A DNA stretch of 64,000 nt from Papaver somniferum (taxonomy: Eukaryota > Streptophyta > Magnoliopsida > Ranunculales > Papaveraceae). The notes under the pieces were generated by a model. That model searched no databases. It was not told the origin of the DNA and saw only the letters and a program-made list of their open reading frames with translations. Position 1 is the stretch's first letter; every line of letters starts with the position of its first letter. Shown here piece after piece: positions 1 through 12,190 of this stretch. The stretch spans positions 3,956,282 through 4,020,281 of the forward strand of contig NW_020650526.1 in NCBI RefSeq assembly GCF_003573695.1, read 5' to 3'. A program made the position numbers and the translations under genes.

Positions 1-1359
1 TTTCTGATAAGAAATATTGATGTGTAATGCTTGAAAAACGGGGTAGTTTTTGACAATGTCAACTGTCGCCAATACATGTTCGATTATACTGGTAAAAACT
101 GCAGTACATATCTGGTTGTACTGTGACAAACTTGGTGGTTTTTGACAGTTTCAACTGCCAGTACATATTTTCTTATATCGTGAAAAACTAGGTGATTTTA
201 TTTCCCTTTCAATAAATATTTGTTGCAAAAATTGGTTTTAACATTAAGCTTTTATGGAAAAACTTATTAGTTGCAGCGATGTGCACATGTTGCGGTGTAT
301 AAATATCTAGAATTTATCAAGTCAGCAGAAGCTTGAGATTATGAATGTGTTGCATAGAAAACGGGTGCTAAAAAGACTGTAAAGTTCGGAATTGAAGGCG
401 TTGATCGTCACTTATTGTATTACAGCAAGGCATAACTCCGCTTGTTTCAACTTCTCCTTTTGTTTCAGTGTACAAAGTTTACTTAATGCAAGTTCCCCTC
501 CTGAGTACATTGTTTTATATACTGTGGTTTCTCCGGATACATCATTTATATACTGTAGTTTTTCCATAGCATATCATTTGTATACTGTGAGTTCAACTCA
601 TATTTCCCAATAAAATCTTTTTATTTTGATAAACAAAGTATATACAATAATCTTCCAAAGTACAGGACTCGTAAATCCTACTACAAAGGCAGGGCTAGGA
701 AAAGGTTAACAAAAAAATATTGGAAACCTTGAATACAGGCAGTACATCATCTACTGTAAAACCTGATGCACAAACTCAAATTTCTTTTGTAATGTATAGT
801 GGCATTGAACAGTAAAGTGGCGTTAAAAAGTATGAATCCTTAAATAGTGGCATTACATATCTTGTTGTAATGTAAAACCTGGCGGCAGAGAAAATTCTGC
901 CAAAAAAACATAGCTCAACAACTCATCAAGTTGATGAGATATTTCCCCCAATCTCTCTCATCCTTGATGTCTACAACCTCAATGACTTGTAGCTGCATCT
1001 CCAGCGGCCATAACTGTTGTTGTTGTTTGTTTTTTGAATTTAAGCTTCTTCTCAAACATCACCATAGCTTGTTATATTTCATACACCCCCTTCCGCAAAA
1101 CCGTCATCTGTCAAAGACGTAATAAAAACTATCAAGAGTCAATGACTTAACCATTAAGGACTAGAGAACGCTAAAAATACAGAACACCCAAAGAATCTAG
1201 CACACTCCTGCAAACAACATCAAAATTAGAATAAAAACACATTAAGAAATAGACATAAATGAATTAGTACATTTTGATATGTACTGAGTAAAAACCTAGT
1301 ATATAGATAGATAAAACTATAACTTGAGGAAATCACCAGTACTTATGATGGAGAATTAC

Positions 1360-1585
1360 CTTGTGGTTGACAGATTGATGCAGGGTTTTCAACTTGACCA
1401 TCCTTTTTTGCTTCAGTTTGATCATTGTGGTTACAATTAAAAGGCATTATTTGGTTATTTGGACTATTTTGATTTTGTACTGGAATTCCACTGTTCATAC
1501 TTGTTAAAATCTCTAATATTTGCTTTAGAGTCTGTGCCTGATATTCCATAAGCTTAACAAGAGTGGTTTCAGAAGTACTAGGCAT
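1360..1585 (-). pseudogene. Orphan exon 1 of an ankyrin/PGG gene, copy A
   Basis: An ATG at 1585-1583 opens a ~75-codon frame that ends at an AAG|GTAATT splice donor (exon end 1360). The protein begins MPSTSETTLVKLMEYQAQTL, and the donor follows CQPQG. Exon 1 of the intact gene at 30403-30202 begins MASSSSETTLLKLLESQAK, ends at SGQQG and has the same donor and phase. No ankyrin exon 2 is recognisable downstream (towards position 1), so this is a promoter plus first exon without a gene body. It could be a truncated duplicate, or a new gene with unrelated downstream exons; no downstream exon was found. Confidence 0.7.
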
Positions 1586-1765
1586 TGTTCCTTTACAAAT
1601 TTTGTTGATGGTATCAGTTGATAAGTACCATCAATATATGTAGTAGGCGGAAGCTAATAGTGGCGATTTACTAATAAAAACTTGGTTCTTTTTGTTTTTG
1701 TCAACTTTGTAGGAGAAGAAACTCAGCTGAGTAAAGCGGGAGAGGTGAATGGAGACTGAAGAATA

Positions 1766-1775
1766 TATAAATAAC
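1766..1775 (-). promoter_or_regulatory. AT-rich putative core promoter upstream of orphan exon 1
   Basis: On the plus strand this reads TATAAATAAC, about 180 bases upstream of the copy A start codon. The same word followed by AACA lies about 120 bases upstream of the intact gene (30525-30537). Conservation between paralogues is the only evidence; the TATA orientation is not ideal for the minus strand. Confidence 0.35.
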
Positions 1776-2173
1776 AACAACAAGAGAACGAATTGATATG
1801 ATTCAAAACTCTACGAAGAATATGACTATTTGGAAATTTAGGGGGAAGTTGCATTCCATTGTGTAGTCATAGTCAATGTGAACACTAAAAAGCAAGCAAA
1901 AAGTAAAGATTCTGTGCAACCCACTGTGAGTACTCATGAACGGACTGCTGCTTTATCATCTTCTCTTCGTCCACTACACTTCAATAATTCATCATCTTGA
2001 TAAGGCTTAAAGATCAAAAAGCAGTATGGTCCATTCACATGCATGCTAAACAACTGGACCTTTATCAATCTTTATTTTTTTATTATTATTAGTTTAAGAT
2101 GGAAAATAACTATAAACGTACAATACCCAGAAATCCGATAAGAGAGAGAAGGATTATAGGAGGAAGAAAATTA

Positions 2174-2183
2174 NNNNNNNNNN
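2174..2183. other. Assembly gap (10 N)
   Basis: Ten N bases between copy A and an AT-rich repeat tract. The fixed short length suggests a scaffold join of unknown true size. Confidence 0.95.
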
Positions 2184-2720
2184 TCTCTATAAGCATCAAT
2201 ACATATCAATATGTATTGTTGTACTGTGTTACTTTGTACATATGAATATGTGTTGTTGTATTATGTGAAACCCTCTTTATGCTCTCTATAAGCATTAATA
2301 CATATAAATATGTAATGTTGTACTGTGTTACTTTGTACATATGAATATGTATTGTTTTCCTTGTTGTTGTGTGTATGCATCTGTACATATCAATACGTTC
2401 TATTGTACTATGTAAAACTCTTTTTTAGTTCTCCGTAAGCATCAGTGCATATCAATATGCTTTGTTGTACTAAAATCTCTTTTATGCTCCCCACAAGCAT
2501 CATTATATATCAATATGTACTTTATCCAAAAGTGATTCGTTGATGCAGTACACATAATTATGTATCGCATAGACCATTAACCCTAGTTTATGCTTGAATA
2601 TGATACTACAGTACATATTGACATGTACTAGGTTATTAATTGATATACCATATTAATATGTATTGTAATAGATACGGATATGTACTGTGTAAAAGCATTA
2701 GTTACTGATATGTATCATGT
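2184..2720. repeat. AT-rich degenerate repeats rich in short palindromes
   Basis: About 100-base degenerate units begin with CTCTATAAGCAT or a variant (2184, 2283, then weaker near 2420 and 2490). Each contains CATATCAATATG-type near-palindromes followed by TTGTTGTACTGTGT. The same vocabulary continues into the start of each 2.2 kb block. No coding potential was seen. Confidence 0.7.
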
Positions 2721-2787
2721 GAAACCAGTGAACCTTATTTCTTTTGTACTGCAGAACTAGCCTTATTTCTTTTCTCCTTATCTTGAA

Positions 2788-5046
2788 TAGTACTGTAGAA
2801 AACTTGCACTTGTATTAGGTCATATCAACATGTGCTACCTTGCAAGAGGAAAATAACATGTAAAACCAGCATGTTTCTGATAAGAAATATTGATGTGTAA
2901 TGCTTGAAAAACGGGGTAGTTTTTGACAATGTCAACTGTCGCCAGTACATATTCGATTATACTGGTAAAAACTGCAGTACATATCTGGTTGTACTGTGAT
3001 AAACTTGGTGGTTTTTGACAGTGTCAACTTCCAGTACATATTTTCTTATATCGTGAAAAACTAGGTGATTTTATTTCCCTTTCAATAAATATTTGTTGCA
3101 AAAATTGGTTTTAACATTAAGCTTTTATGGAAAAACTTATTAGTTGCAGCGATGTGCACATGTTGCGGTGTATAAATATCTAGAATTTATCAAGTTGGCA
3201 GAAGCTTGAGATTATGAATATGTTGCATAGAAAACGGGTGCTAAAAAGACTGTAAAGTTCGGAATTGAAGGCGTTGATCGTCACTTATTGTATTACAGCA
3301 AGGCATAACTCCGCTTGTTTCAACTTATCCTTTTGTTTCAGTGTACAAAGTTTACTTAATGCAAGTTCCCCTCCTGAGTACATTGTTTTATATACTGTGG
3401 TTTCTCCGGATACATCATTTATATACTGTAGTTTTTCCATAGCATATCATTTGTATACTGTGAGTTCAACTCATATTTCCCAATAAAATCTTTTTATTTT
3501 GATAAACAAAGTATATACAATAATCTTCCAAAGTACAGGACTCGTAAATCCTACTACAAAGGCAGGGCTAGGAAAAGGTTAACAAAAAAATATTGGAAAC
3601 CTTGAATACAGGCAGTACATCATCTACTGTAAAACCTGATGCACAAACTCAAATTTCTTTTGTAATGTATAGTGGCATTGAACAGTAAAGTGGCGTTAAA
3701 AAGTATGAATCCTTAAATAGTGGCATTACATATCTTGTTGTAATGTAAAACCTGGCGGCAGAGAAAATTCTGCCAAAAAAACATAGCTCAACAACTCATC
3801 AAGTTGATGAGATATTTCCCCCAATCTCTCTCATCCTTGATGTCTACAACCTCAATGACTTGTAGCTGCATCTCCAGCGGCCATAACTGTTGTTGTTGTT
3901 TGTTTTTTGAATTTAAGCTTCTTCTCAAACATCACCATAGCTTGTTATATTTCATACACCCCCTTCCGCAAAACCGTCATCTGTCAAAGACGTAATAAAA
4001 ACTATCAAGAGTCAATGACTTAACCATTAAGGACTAGAGAACGCTAAAAATACAGAACACCCAAAGAATCTAGCACACTCCTGCAAACAACATCAAAATT
4101 AGAATAAAAACACATTAAGAAATAGACATAAATGAATTAGTACATTTTGATATGTACTGAGTAAAAACCTAGTATATAGATAGATAAAACTATAACTTGA
4201 GGAAATCACCAGTACTTATGATGGAGAATTACCTTGTGGTTGACAGATTGATGCAGGGTTTTCAACTTGACCATCCTTTTTTGCTTCAGTTTGATCATTG
4301 TGGTTACAATTAAAAGGCATTATTTGGTTATTTGGACTATTTTGATTTTGTACTGGAATTCCACTGTTCATACTTGTTAAAATCTCTAATATTTGCTTTA
4401 GAGTCTGTGCCTGATATTCCATAAGCTTAACAAGAGTGGTTTCAGAAGTACTAGGCATTGTTCCTTTACAAATTTTGTTGATGGTATCAGTTGATAAGTA
4501 CCATCAATATATGTAGTAGGCGGAAGCTAATAGTGGCGATTTACTAATAAAAACTTGGTTCTTTTTGTTTTTGTCAACTTTGTAGGAGAAGAAACTCAGC
4601 TGAGTAAAGCGGGAGAGGTGAATGGAGACTGAAGAATATATAAATAACAACAACAAGAGAACGAATTGATATGATTCAAAACTCTACGAAGAATATGACT
4701 ATTTGGAAATTTAGGGGGAAGTTGCATTCCATTGTGTAGTCATAGTCAATGTGAACACTAAAAAGCAAGCAAAAAGTAAAGATTCTGTGCAACCCACTGT
4801 GAGTACTCATGAACGGACTGCTGCTTTATCATCTTCTCTTCGTCCACTACACTTCAATAATTCATCATCTTGATAAGGCTTAAAGATCAAAAAGCAGTAT
4901 GGTCCATTCACATGCATGCTAAACAACTGGACCTTTATCAATCTTTATTTTTTTATTATTATTAGTTTAAGATGGAAAATAACTATAAACGTACAATACC
5001 CAGAAATCCGATAAGAGAGAGAAGGATTATAGGAGGAAGAAAATTA
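2788..5046. repeat. 2.2 kb block, copy B with its left lead-in
   Basis: 2874-5046 repeats 1-2173. The preceding 86 bases (2788-2873) are also present before copy C (5057-5142), so B and C share a longer unit at an offset of 2269. The copy ends at the second 10-N gap at the same base at which copy A ends at the first, a pattern typical of unresolved duplicate contigs. Confidence 0.9.
4233..4458 (-). pseudogene. Orphan exon 1 of an ankyrin/PGG gene, copy B
   Basis: Same frame, start codon and GT splice donor as the copy at 1360-1585; the translation is identical across its 80 open codons. No second exon was found. Confidence 0.7.
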
Positions 5047-5056
5047 NNNNNNNNNN
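5047..5056. other. Assembly gap (10 N)
   Basis: Second 10-N join, placed between copies B and C. Confidence 0.95.
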
Positions 5057-7315
5057 TAGTACTGTAGAAAACTTGCACTTGTATTAGGTCATATCAACAT
5101 GTGCTACCTTGCAAGAGGAAAATAACATGTAAAACCAGCATGTTTCTGATAAGAAATATTGATGTGTAATGCTTGAAAAACGGGGTAGTTTTTGACAATG
5201 TCAACTGTCGCCAGTACATATTCGATTATACTGGTAAAAACTGCAGTACATATCTGGTTGTACTGTGATAAACTTGGTGGTTTTTGACAGTGTCAACTTC
5301 CAGTACATATTTTCTTATATCGTGAAAAACTAGGTGATTTTATTTCCCTTTCAATAAATATTTGTTGCAAAAATTGGTTTTAACATTAAGCTTTTATGGA
5401 AAAACTTATTAGTTGCAGCGATGTGCACATGTTGCGGTGTATAAATATCTAGAATTTATCAAGTTGGCAGAAGCTTGAGATTATGAATATGTTGCATAGA
5501 AAACGGGTGCTAAAAAGACTGTAAAGTTCGGAATTGAAGGCGTTGATCGTCACTTATTGTATTACAGCAAGGCATAACTCCGCTTGTTTCAACTTATCCT
5601 TTTGTTTCAGTGTACAAAGTTTACTTAATGCAAGTTCCCCTCCTGAGTACATTGTTTTATATACTGTGGTTTCTCCGGATACATCATTTATATACTGTAG
5701 TTTTTCCATAGCATATCATTTGTATACTGTGAGTTCAACTCATATTTCCCAATAAAATCTTTTTATTTTGATAAACAAAGTATATACAATAATCTTCCAA
5801 AGTACAGGACTCGTAAATCCTACTACAAAGGCAGGGCTAGGAAAAGGTTAACAAAAAAATATTGGAAACCTTGAATACAGGCAGTACATCATCTACTGTA
5901 AAACCTGATGCACAAACTCAAATTTCTTTTGTAATGTATAGTGGCATTGAACAGTAAAGTGGCGTTAAAAAGTATGAATCCTTAAATAGTGGCATTACAT
6001 ATCTTGTTGTAATGTAAAACCTGGCGGCAGAGAAAATTCTGCCAAAAAAACATAGCTCAACAACTCATCAAGTTGATGAGATATTTCCCCCAATCTCTCT
6101 CATCCTTGATGTCTACAACCTCAATGACTTGTAGCTGCATCTCCAGCGGCCATAACTGTTGTTGTTGTTTGTTTTTTGAATTTAAGCTTCTTCTCAAACA
6201 TCACCATAGCTTGTTATATTTCATACACCCCCTTCCGCAAAACCGTCATCTGTCAAAGACGTAATAAAAACTATCAAGAGTCAATGACTTAACCATTAAG
6301 GACTAGAGAACGCTAAAAATACAGAACACCCAAAGAATCTAGCACACTCCTGCAAACAACATCAAAATTAGAATAAAAACACATTAAGAAATAGACATAA
6401 ATGAATTAGTACATTTTGATATGTACTGAGTAAAAACCTAGTATATAGATAGATAAAACTATAACTTGAGGAAATCACCAGTACTTATGATGGAGAATTA
6501 CCTTGTGGTTGACAGATTGATGCAGGGTTTTCAACTTGACCATCCTTTTTTGCTTCAGTTTGATCATTGTGGTTACAATTAAAAGGCATTATTTGGTTAT
6601 TTGGACTATTTTGATTTTGTACTGGAATTCCACTGTTCATACTTGTTAAAATCTCTAATATTTGCTTTAGAGTCTGTGCCTGATATTCCATAAGCTTAAC
6701 AAGAGTGGTTTCAGAAGTACTAGGCATTGTTCCTTTACAAATTTTGTTGATGGTATCAGTTGATAAGTACCATCAATATATGTAGTAGGCGGAAGCTAAT
6801 AGTGGCGATTTACTAATAAAAACTTGGTTCTTTTTGTTTTTGTCAACTTTGTAGGAGAAGAAACTCAGCTGAGTAAAGCGGGAGAGGTGAATGGAGACTG
6901 AAGAATATATAAATAACAACAACAAGAGAACGAATTGATATGATTCAAAACTCTACGAAGAATATGACTATTTGGAAATTTAGGGGGAAGTTGCATTCCA
7001 TTGTGTAGTCATAGTCAATGTGAACACTAAAAAGCAAGCAAAAAGTAAAGATTCTGTGCAACCCACTGTGAGTACTCATGAACGGACTGCTGCTTTATCA
7101 TCTTCTCTTCGTCCACTACACTTCAATAATTCATCATCTTGATAAGGCTTAAAGATCAAAAAGCAGTATGGTCCATTCACATGCATGCTAAACAACTGGA
7201 CCTTTATCAATCTTTATTTTTTTATTATTATTAGTTTAAGATGGAAAATAACTATAAACGTACAATACCCAGAAATCCGATAAGAGAGAGAAGGATTATA
7301 GGAGGAAGAAAATTA
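5057..7315. repeat. 2.2 kb block, copy C
   Basis: Repeats 2788-5046. It is the only copy that runs without a gap into unique sequence at its right end (CAAGTATGAATAAGATCC from 7316), so it anchors the block in the genome. Confidence 0.9.
6502..6727 (-). pseudogene. Orphan exon 1 of an ankyrin/PGG gene, copy C
   Basis: Third copy of the exon-1 frame, with the same start and donor. Because this copy joins unique flank at 7316, it is the best one for testing expression. Confidence 0.7.
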
Positions 7316-8256
7316 CAAGTATGAATAAGATCCGATTGAATCGGAGAAAGAATGATTTTTCTCGGAATTAAATTCTAACCATTTAGTTTATTTTTCTTAT
7401 TTATAAAGATGTGATCCCAAAATAAGAGGATTTGCTCAGATCTGTTATAACTAGTGATGAAGCTTCTGTCGTCAAAGAAATCCCCGATGAGGATTTCGTC
7501 GCCTGATATATTGATGATGAAGACTTCGTCGTTGGAGACAATAAAGACGAAGATTTCGTTGTTGGAGAGCGCATCACTATTGATTTTAAAATCCAACCAA
7601 AAAACCAAAAACCGTCATTAAAGCGAAGATAAATCTCCGAAAAGTAGATAAAATCAACATAATGATGTAGATGAGTAGAAAACATGATAACAAATTAACT
7701 ATTAAACTATTACCAAATCAACAAATTAACAACCTAAAAAATAAAAAAATAATGAAAAAATTTGCTCAGATGCGATGAAAGAGTAGTTTTTCTTGGAAAT
7801 TTTCTTTTGCTTACGCAATTGATGGTAAAAAAAACTTTTCAAGTAAACTATTAAAAATGGAATCCATATGAGTAAGCACTCTGCCAGTAGTGATCACTTT
7901 GTACTTGGTGCAAGATGACATTTGTAGGACTACTATATTTTGGCCGTATTTTATCTTCTTTATTTCTAGAAGACCGCTACCCGTTTCTTAATAGTAGTAA
8001 TTATATAATTGATCCTTGTTTTGATGGGTTACACAAATACCCGCTTCTTAATAGTAGTAATTATATAATTGACCCTTGTTTGGAATCCACTGGAGAGACA
8101 CTGCTGACGAAAGCACGGATCCGGACGAGCGACAGAAAAAAAGAAGAAGGTCAATACCTCTTTTCATATGGACGGAGTTTGTAGAGTTTGCACAGAATAA
8201 AGTTTCCTTCTTGCTCCATGAACGGGAATAGATGACTTGGCGCGACTATGTTACCC
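7316..8256. other. Intergenic DNA with two short internal duplications
   Basis: No gene was recognised. At about 7455-7575 degenerate ~33-base units repeat a GATGAAGACTTCGTCGTTGG-type core. At 7978-8085 a ~60-base segment containing CTTCTTAATAGTAGTAATTATATAATTGA occurs twice (7986 and 8043). The stretch 7780-7920 (AAAAATGGAATCCATATGAG through GTGATCACTT) resembles 25420-25545, so the two flanks share ancestry. Short open frames here have no family features. Confidence 0.55.
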
Positions 8257-8955
8257 CGGGCCCGAAACATCCCTCCTGAATTCTTCCTAAGTTTCACTGT
8301 CGGGACGTTTTCACCTCCTAAACGGGATCAAACCCTAAATATTCCCGCAATGGGAGATAGGATATTCTTTTCCGGTCAGATGGATGGGCGTACCGTCAAA
8401 ATATGAGTTCGTACGAGAATTCTACAACGATTTTAGTAAAGAGCGCTAATTAGGGTTTCGGCATCCCAAACCCTGATTTCGACAAAGTTGCCAGGCGTCA
8501 TCACCACCGTTTGGTGGCCGAAGTTCCAGCGCCATCACCACCATTTGGTATCCGAAGTTCCAAAACCAGTTCCCATCCTTCCACGGAACTGAAGCCAGCC
8601 GTTATCCTTCCACGGAACTGAAGCTAGTCGACATCATTCCACGGGCCCGCAACATCCCTCCTGAATTCTTTCTGAGTTTTACTATCGGGCCGTTTTCACC
8701 TCCTAAACGAGTTCCAAACCTAAATATTTCCTCGTAAAGAGATATGATATTCTTTTCCGGTCAGATGGAGGGGAATACCGTCAAAATACGAGTTCGTACG
8801 AGAATTCTACAACGATTCTAGTAAGGGGCGCTAATTAGGGTTTCAGCATGCCAAACCTAATTTAGACAAAGTTTCCAGGAGCCATCACTACCATTTGATA
8901 ACCGAAGTTCCAGCGTCATCACCATCATTTGGCAGCCGAAGTTCTGAAACCAGTT
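8257..8955. repeat. ~385 bp direct duplication
   Basis: 8257-8570 and 8641-8955 are diverged copies offset by about 385 bases. Both run from GGGCCCG.AACATCCCTCC through TTTTCACCTCCTAAACG, TATTCTTTTCCGGTCAGATGG and GAGTTCGTACGAGAATTCTAC to GCCGAAGTTC. The sequence is GC-richer than its surroundings. No coding frame is shared by the two copies. Confidence 0.8.
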
Positions 8956-9009
8956 TATACCATTCCGTGGACTGAAGACAGTTTCCACCATTCCTCGGAA
9001 CGAAGCCAG

Positions 9010-9152
9010 TTTTCTCCCGTTCCAAGCCGACCGACGCCTGCGGCTCCCATTCCAAGCCGACCAACGCGTGCGGCTCCCATTCCAAGCCGACTGACGTCTG
9101 CGGCTCCCATTCCAAGCCGACCAATGCCTGCGGCTCGCATTCCAAGCTGACA
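9010..9152. repeat. 30 bp tandem repeat, ~4.5 copies
   Basis: Contiguous 30-base units with the core CATTCCAAGCCGACCAACGC followed by GTGCGGCTCC. Open frames on both strands simply read through the repeat (for example WNGSRRR-type minus-strand repeats) and are not taken as genes. Confidence 0.85.
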
Positions 9153-9590
9153 ATCTACGTCTCACCACTTCACGGTCTAGCCAGCAACACCACAAGTAGA
9201 ATCTATGCAAGGCCTCCAACACGAGAATAACGAACTCTCCTTACCTCTCGAAAAAGGTTAGCCTGGTCTTCTTGACCATATTTTAACTACTTGTCTATTC
9301 GATTTTGTCCTCGCCTGTCGCCATCTTATGCTTACCTCGCAACAATGCTCATGTTCCGAGATAAGCATGGGACTTAATGTTGATGGTGGTTTTTAGCTTA
9401 GGGTTAAAATCGTAAACATGTACAACTGACATGACGTCACTATGACCATTAGCACATTTATTGAATCAATCAGCATGCCTAATCAAGAACTACCGGGGTA
9501 CCTTTTTTTTATGGGTCATGTTCCACGGCAGAACCCTTAACATCGACTGACATCATCAATGCCAAACCCTAATTCTCATGCTACCGCGCC

Positions 9591-9940
9591 AAGGCATGCC
9601 AACCATGCCAGCCGCACCACTGTGCCAATGTCAAACCATGTCAGCCACGTCTACCGCGCCAAGGCACGCCAACCATGCCAGCCGCACCACTGTGCCAATG
9701 GCAAACCATGTCAGCCACGTCTCCGTGCCAAGGCATTCCATCCATGCCAGCCGCACCACTGTGACGTTGGAAAACCATGGCAGCCACATCTCCGCGCCAA
9801 GGCATGCCAAACATGCCAGCCGCACCACTGTGCCAATGGCAAACCATGCCAGCCACGTTTACCGCGCCTAGGCATCCCAACCATGCTAGCCGCACCATGC
9901 GCCAATGGCATGCCAAACCCTTGGCCCCACCATCCCAAGC
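9591..9940. repeat. 70 bp tandem repeat, ~5 copies
   Basis: Units begin with AAGGCATGCCAACCATGCCA or a variant at 9591, 9661, 9730, 9799 and 9869, a period of 69-70 bases. The GCATGCC / CCATGCC / GGCATGCC vocabulary is shared with the longer array that follows. Codon periodicity is absent because the unit length drifts between 69 and 70. Confidence 0.85.
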
Positions 9941-9999
9941 CAACCGCACCTTGCCTTGGCCCCACCATGCCAAGCCAACCGCACCTTTCCTTGACCCCA

Positions 10000-10935
10000 C
10001 CATGCCGGCCTTCCCTATGCGTCTACCAAAAACGAAGGCGTGCGACGATCAACGACCACCCTTCAATCCTAGATGCAAATCCTATCCGTCCAAGGTCGCC
10101 AAACAACGCATGAACCTTTGTCGCCAAAACCCTAGTTTTGGCCACGCCAAACCGCGCCAAGGCATGCCATGACACACACGCCAATGGCATGCCAACCATC
10201 TTGTTGCGCCATGCCATGTCGGCCTTCCCTATGCGGCTACCAAAAACGAAGGCGTGCGACGATCAACGGCCACCCTTCAATCCTAGATGCAAATCCTAGC
10301 CGTCTAAGGTCGCCAAACAACGCATGGTAACCTTTGGCCCAAAACCCTTGTTTTGGCCACGCCAAACCGCGCCAAGGCATGCCATGCCACATGTGCCAAT
10401 GGCATGCCAACGACCTTGTCGCGCCATACCATGCCGGCCTTCCCTATGCGGCTACAAAAACGAAGGAGTGTGACGAACAACGGCCACCCTTCCATCCTAG
10501 ATGTAAATCCTAGCCATCCAAGGTTGTCAAACAACGCATGGTAACCTTTGGCCCCAAACCCTAGTTTTGGCCACGCCAAACCGCGCCAAGGCATGCCATG
10601 CAATGTGCCAATGGCATGCCAACCACCTCGCTGCGCCACGCCATACCGTCCTTCCCTATGCGGCTACCAAGACGAAGGCCTGCAACAATCAACGACCACT
10701 TTTTCATCTAAGGTGCAGATCTTAGCCGTCCAAGGTTACCATCTAACGCATGGCAACCTTTTGCCCTAGTTTGGTCGCGCCTAAACAAATCCAAAACCCT
10801 AACTTTGGCCGCGCCTAAACTAGGCCATATTAAAGCCATACTGATCATGCTTGCATGCCACTAGCTACCAAACGAAGGGTTGCAATAATCAACGACTACC
10901 TTTCCTCCTAAGATACAAAATCTCGACCGTCGAAG
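10000..10935. repeat. ~214 bp tandem repeat, ~4 copies
   Basis: Units start at GCCGGCCTTCCCTATGCG or variants near 10002, 10215, 10431 and 10643, with a decayed last copy around 10850-10935. Each contains ACCAAAAACGAAGGCGTGCG, ATCCTAGATGCAAATCCTA, CAACGCATGGTAACCTTTGG and TTTTGGCCACGCCAAACCGC. Together with the preceding 70 bp array this is a nested satellite-like block. No gene was found in it. Confidence 0.85.
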
Positions 10936-11790
10936 GTCACCACCGAGCCGGCAAGTCTCCCAAGCTCAACTTGACAGAAAACAACAACGTGCTACATGTT
11001 TTCCATGAAAACACTCGAGACATCAACGCATGTCACAAACTGGGGGATGCTCATTGGGTATTGGTTTGGCGGTTTACAACGTGCGGCGTACACTACGCCC
11101 GTTATAAGAAAGTGTCATAAGGATGAGGCGGTTAGTATATACAGGGAGTAATGGTGAAACCCTTCCTTTTATGGAACATCAATTCCAGGCGTTACCGGTT
11201 ACCACCTCCTCCCATTTACTCACCCGTTTTCCATTTCTTAATGAGACTAGAGTACGTTTGACTTCGACTTCGACTTGTATAAATAGGTATCACCGAACAA
11301 CAAGTTTAGGTCATGAGCATACAACACTCAGAAAATATTTGCTAGCTTTCCATCTGTTAGCTTCCCAATTTCTGATACAAGTCGTAGAAAACAACTACTT
11401 TTCCAGAATCAACTATTCTGGTCTCAACACTTTCTTCGCTTCCCTCCCCAAAACCAACCCTTCTCCTTCAATTTTTAACCGAAGCAAGTCTGGAACGACC
11501 ATTTCTTGGTTTAGGCCGGATTTGTACAGATTGATCTCTCAAATCTAAAGTACTCCCTTGCAGTACATTGTTTAGGGTTTAAATTCGTTTCTCACCCACA
11601 CACGCGAAATTACCAAAATCAGCAGAAACCGTTTTCACCCTCAAAAAAGTTTGTACTTGTTATGTTTTTAATGACATACATCCGGATTTATTTTGTATGA
11701 ATGTTATTCTTGTGTTTCTTTAGGATATGTCAGTTTGCAGGAAGGTTTATTGGTTATTACAGGAAACAGACTCATATAAATGGTGTCAAC
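10936..11790. other. Non-coding stretch with a TATA-type promoter signal
   Basis: No homology was recognised. A short open frame at 11123-11548 has no family features. The one clear signal is the TATA motif at 11278, followed by a CAACACTCAGAAAATATTTG-type leader. The stretch could be the U3/R part of an unidentified long terminal repeat. Confidence 0.35.
11278..11287 (+). promoter_or_regulatory. TATA box (TATAAATAGG)
   Basis: A good match to the plant TATA consensus. It is preceded by a GACTTCGACTTCGACTTG run and followed by an A/C-rich leader. The downstream transcript is unknown. Confidence 0.4.
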
Positions 11791-11965
11791 TCCAACTGTG
11801 ATCCCATTTTTTGTGGATCAACTTCCATTGGTTATCCCACTTAATGGGATCAACTTCAATTGTTGATCCCACTTAAAGGGATCAACTTTGGTTGTTGACA
11901 CTGTAATCTGGAAACATTGTTCCAGAGTTCTGGGTTTTTGGGTCAACTTCCATTGTTGACACAAC
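11785..11965. repeat. Degenerate GGGATCAACTT repeat with inverted copies
   Basis: Repeated GATCAACTTCCATTG / GTTGATCCCACTTAA words on both strands. Around 11838-11868 TTATCCCACTTAATGGGATCAA forms a short hairpin. No gene. Confidence 0.6.
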
Positions 11966-12000
11966 TGAACTGAGATATATTATAGTTATTTCTTCTGAAA

Positions 12001-12190
12001 TGATGACGGCGGCGGCGACGGTGGTGGCGGCAGCAACGGTGACATCATCAACAATGGTAGTGGTGGTGGAATATTAGTGGCGGTCGTGGTGGTGGTGGAA
12101 TGGTGGTGGCGGTGGTGGTCGTGGTGAAGTGGTGGTGGCGGCGATGCTGGTAGTGGTGAAATTGTGGTGGTGATGGTGGCGGCAGTGAAG
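12001..12190. repeat. GGT/GGC-rich trinucleotide tract
   Basis: An imperfect (GGTGGC)n and (GGTGGT)n microsatellite interrupted by GAAATTGTGG and similar words. It could encode glycine-rich sequence, but there is no open frame with a plausible start and flanks. Confidence 0.8.

Larger units (their letters stand above)
1..2173. repeat. 2.2 kb block, copy A
   Basis: First of three near-identical copies; the same sequence starts again at 2874 and at 5143. Copy A differs from B and C by a few substitutions in its first ~450 bases, while B and C look identical by eye. The low-coordinate half is AT-rich and full of GTACATAT / TGTACTG words. The high-coordinate half holds exon 1 and the upstream region of an ankyrin gene on the minus strand. 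It ends at a 10-N gap, so the triplication may be real or an assembly product. Confidence 0.9.

Noticed and set aside
392..613. 73-codon frame repeated in all three 2.2 kb copies (also 3265 and 5534)
   Set aside because: It starts without ATG (TTG), has no family features and repeats only because the block is repeated; likewise 931-1122 and its copies.
9010..9152. CRISPR-like direct repeats
   Set aside because: Repeats are contiguous without unique spacers, and the DNA is plant nuclear; a minisatellite. The same holds for 41040-41250 and 17332-17428.
8857..10639. Several overlapping open frames of 60-184 codons on both strands
   Set aside because: They are translations of 30, 70 and 214 bp tandem repeats in every frame, with no family motif and no consistent start.
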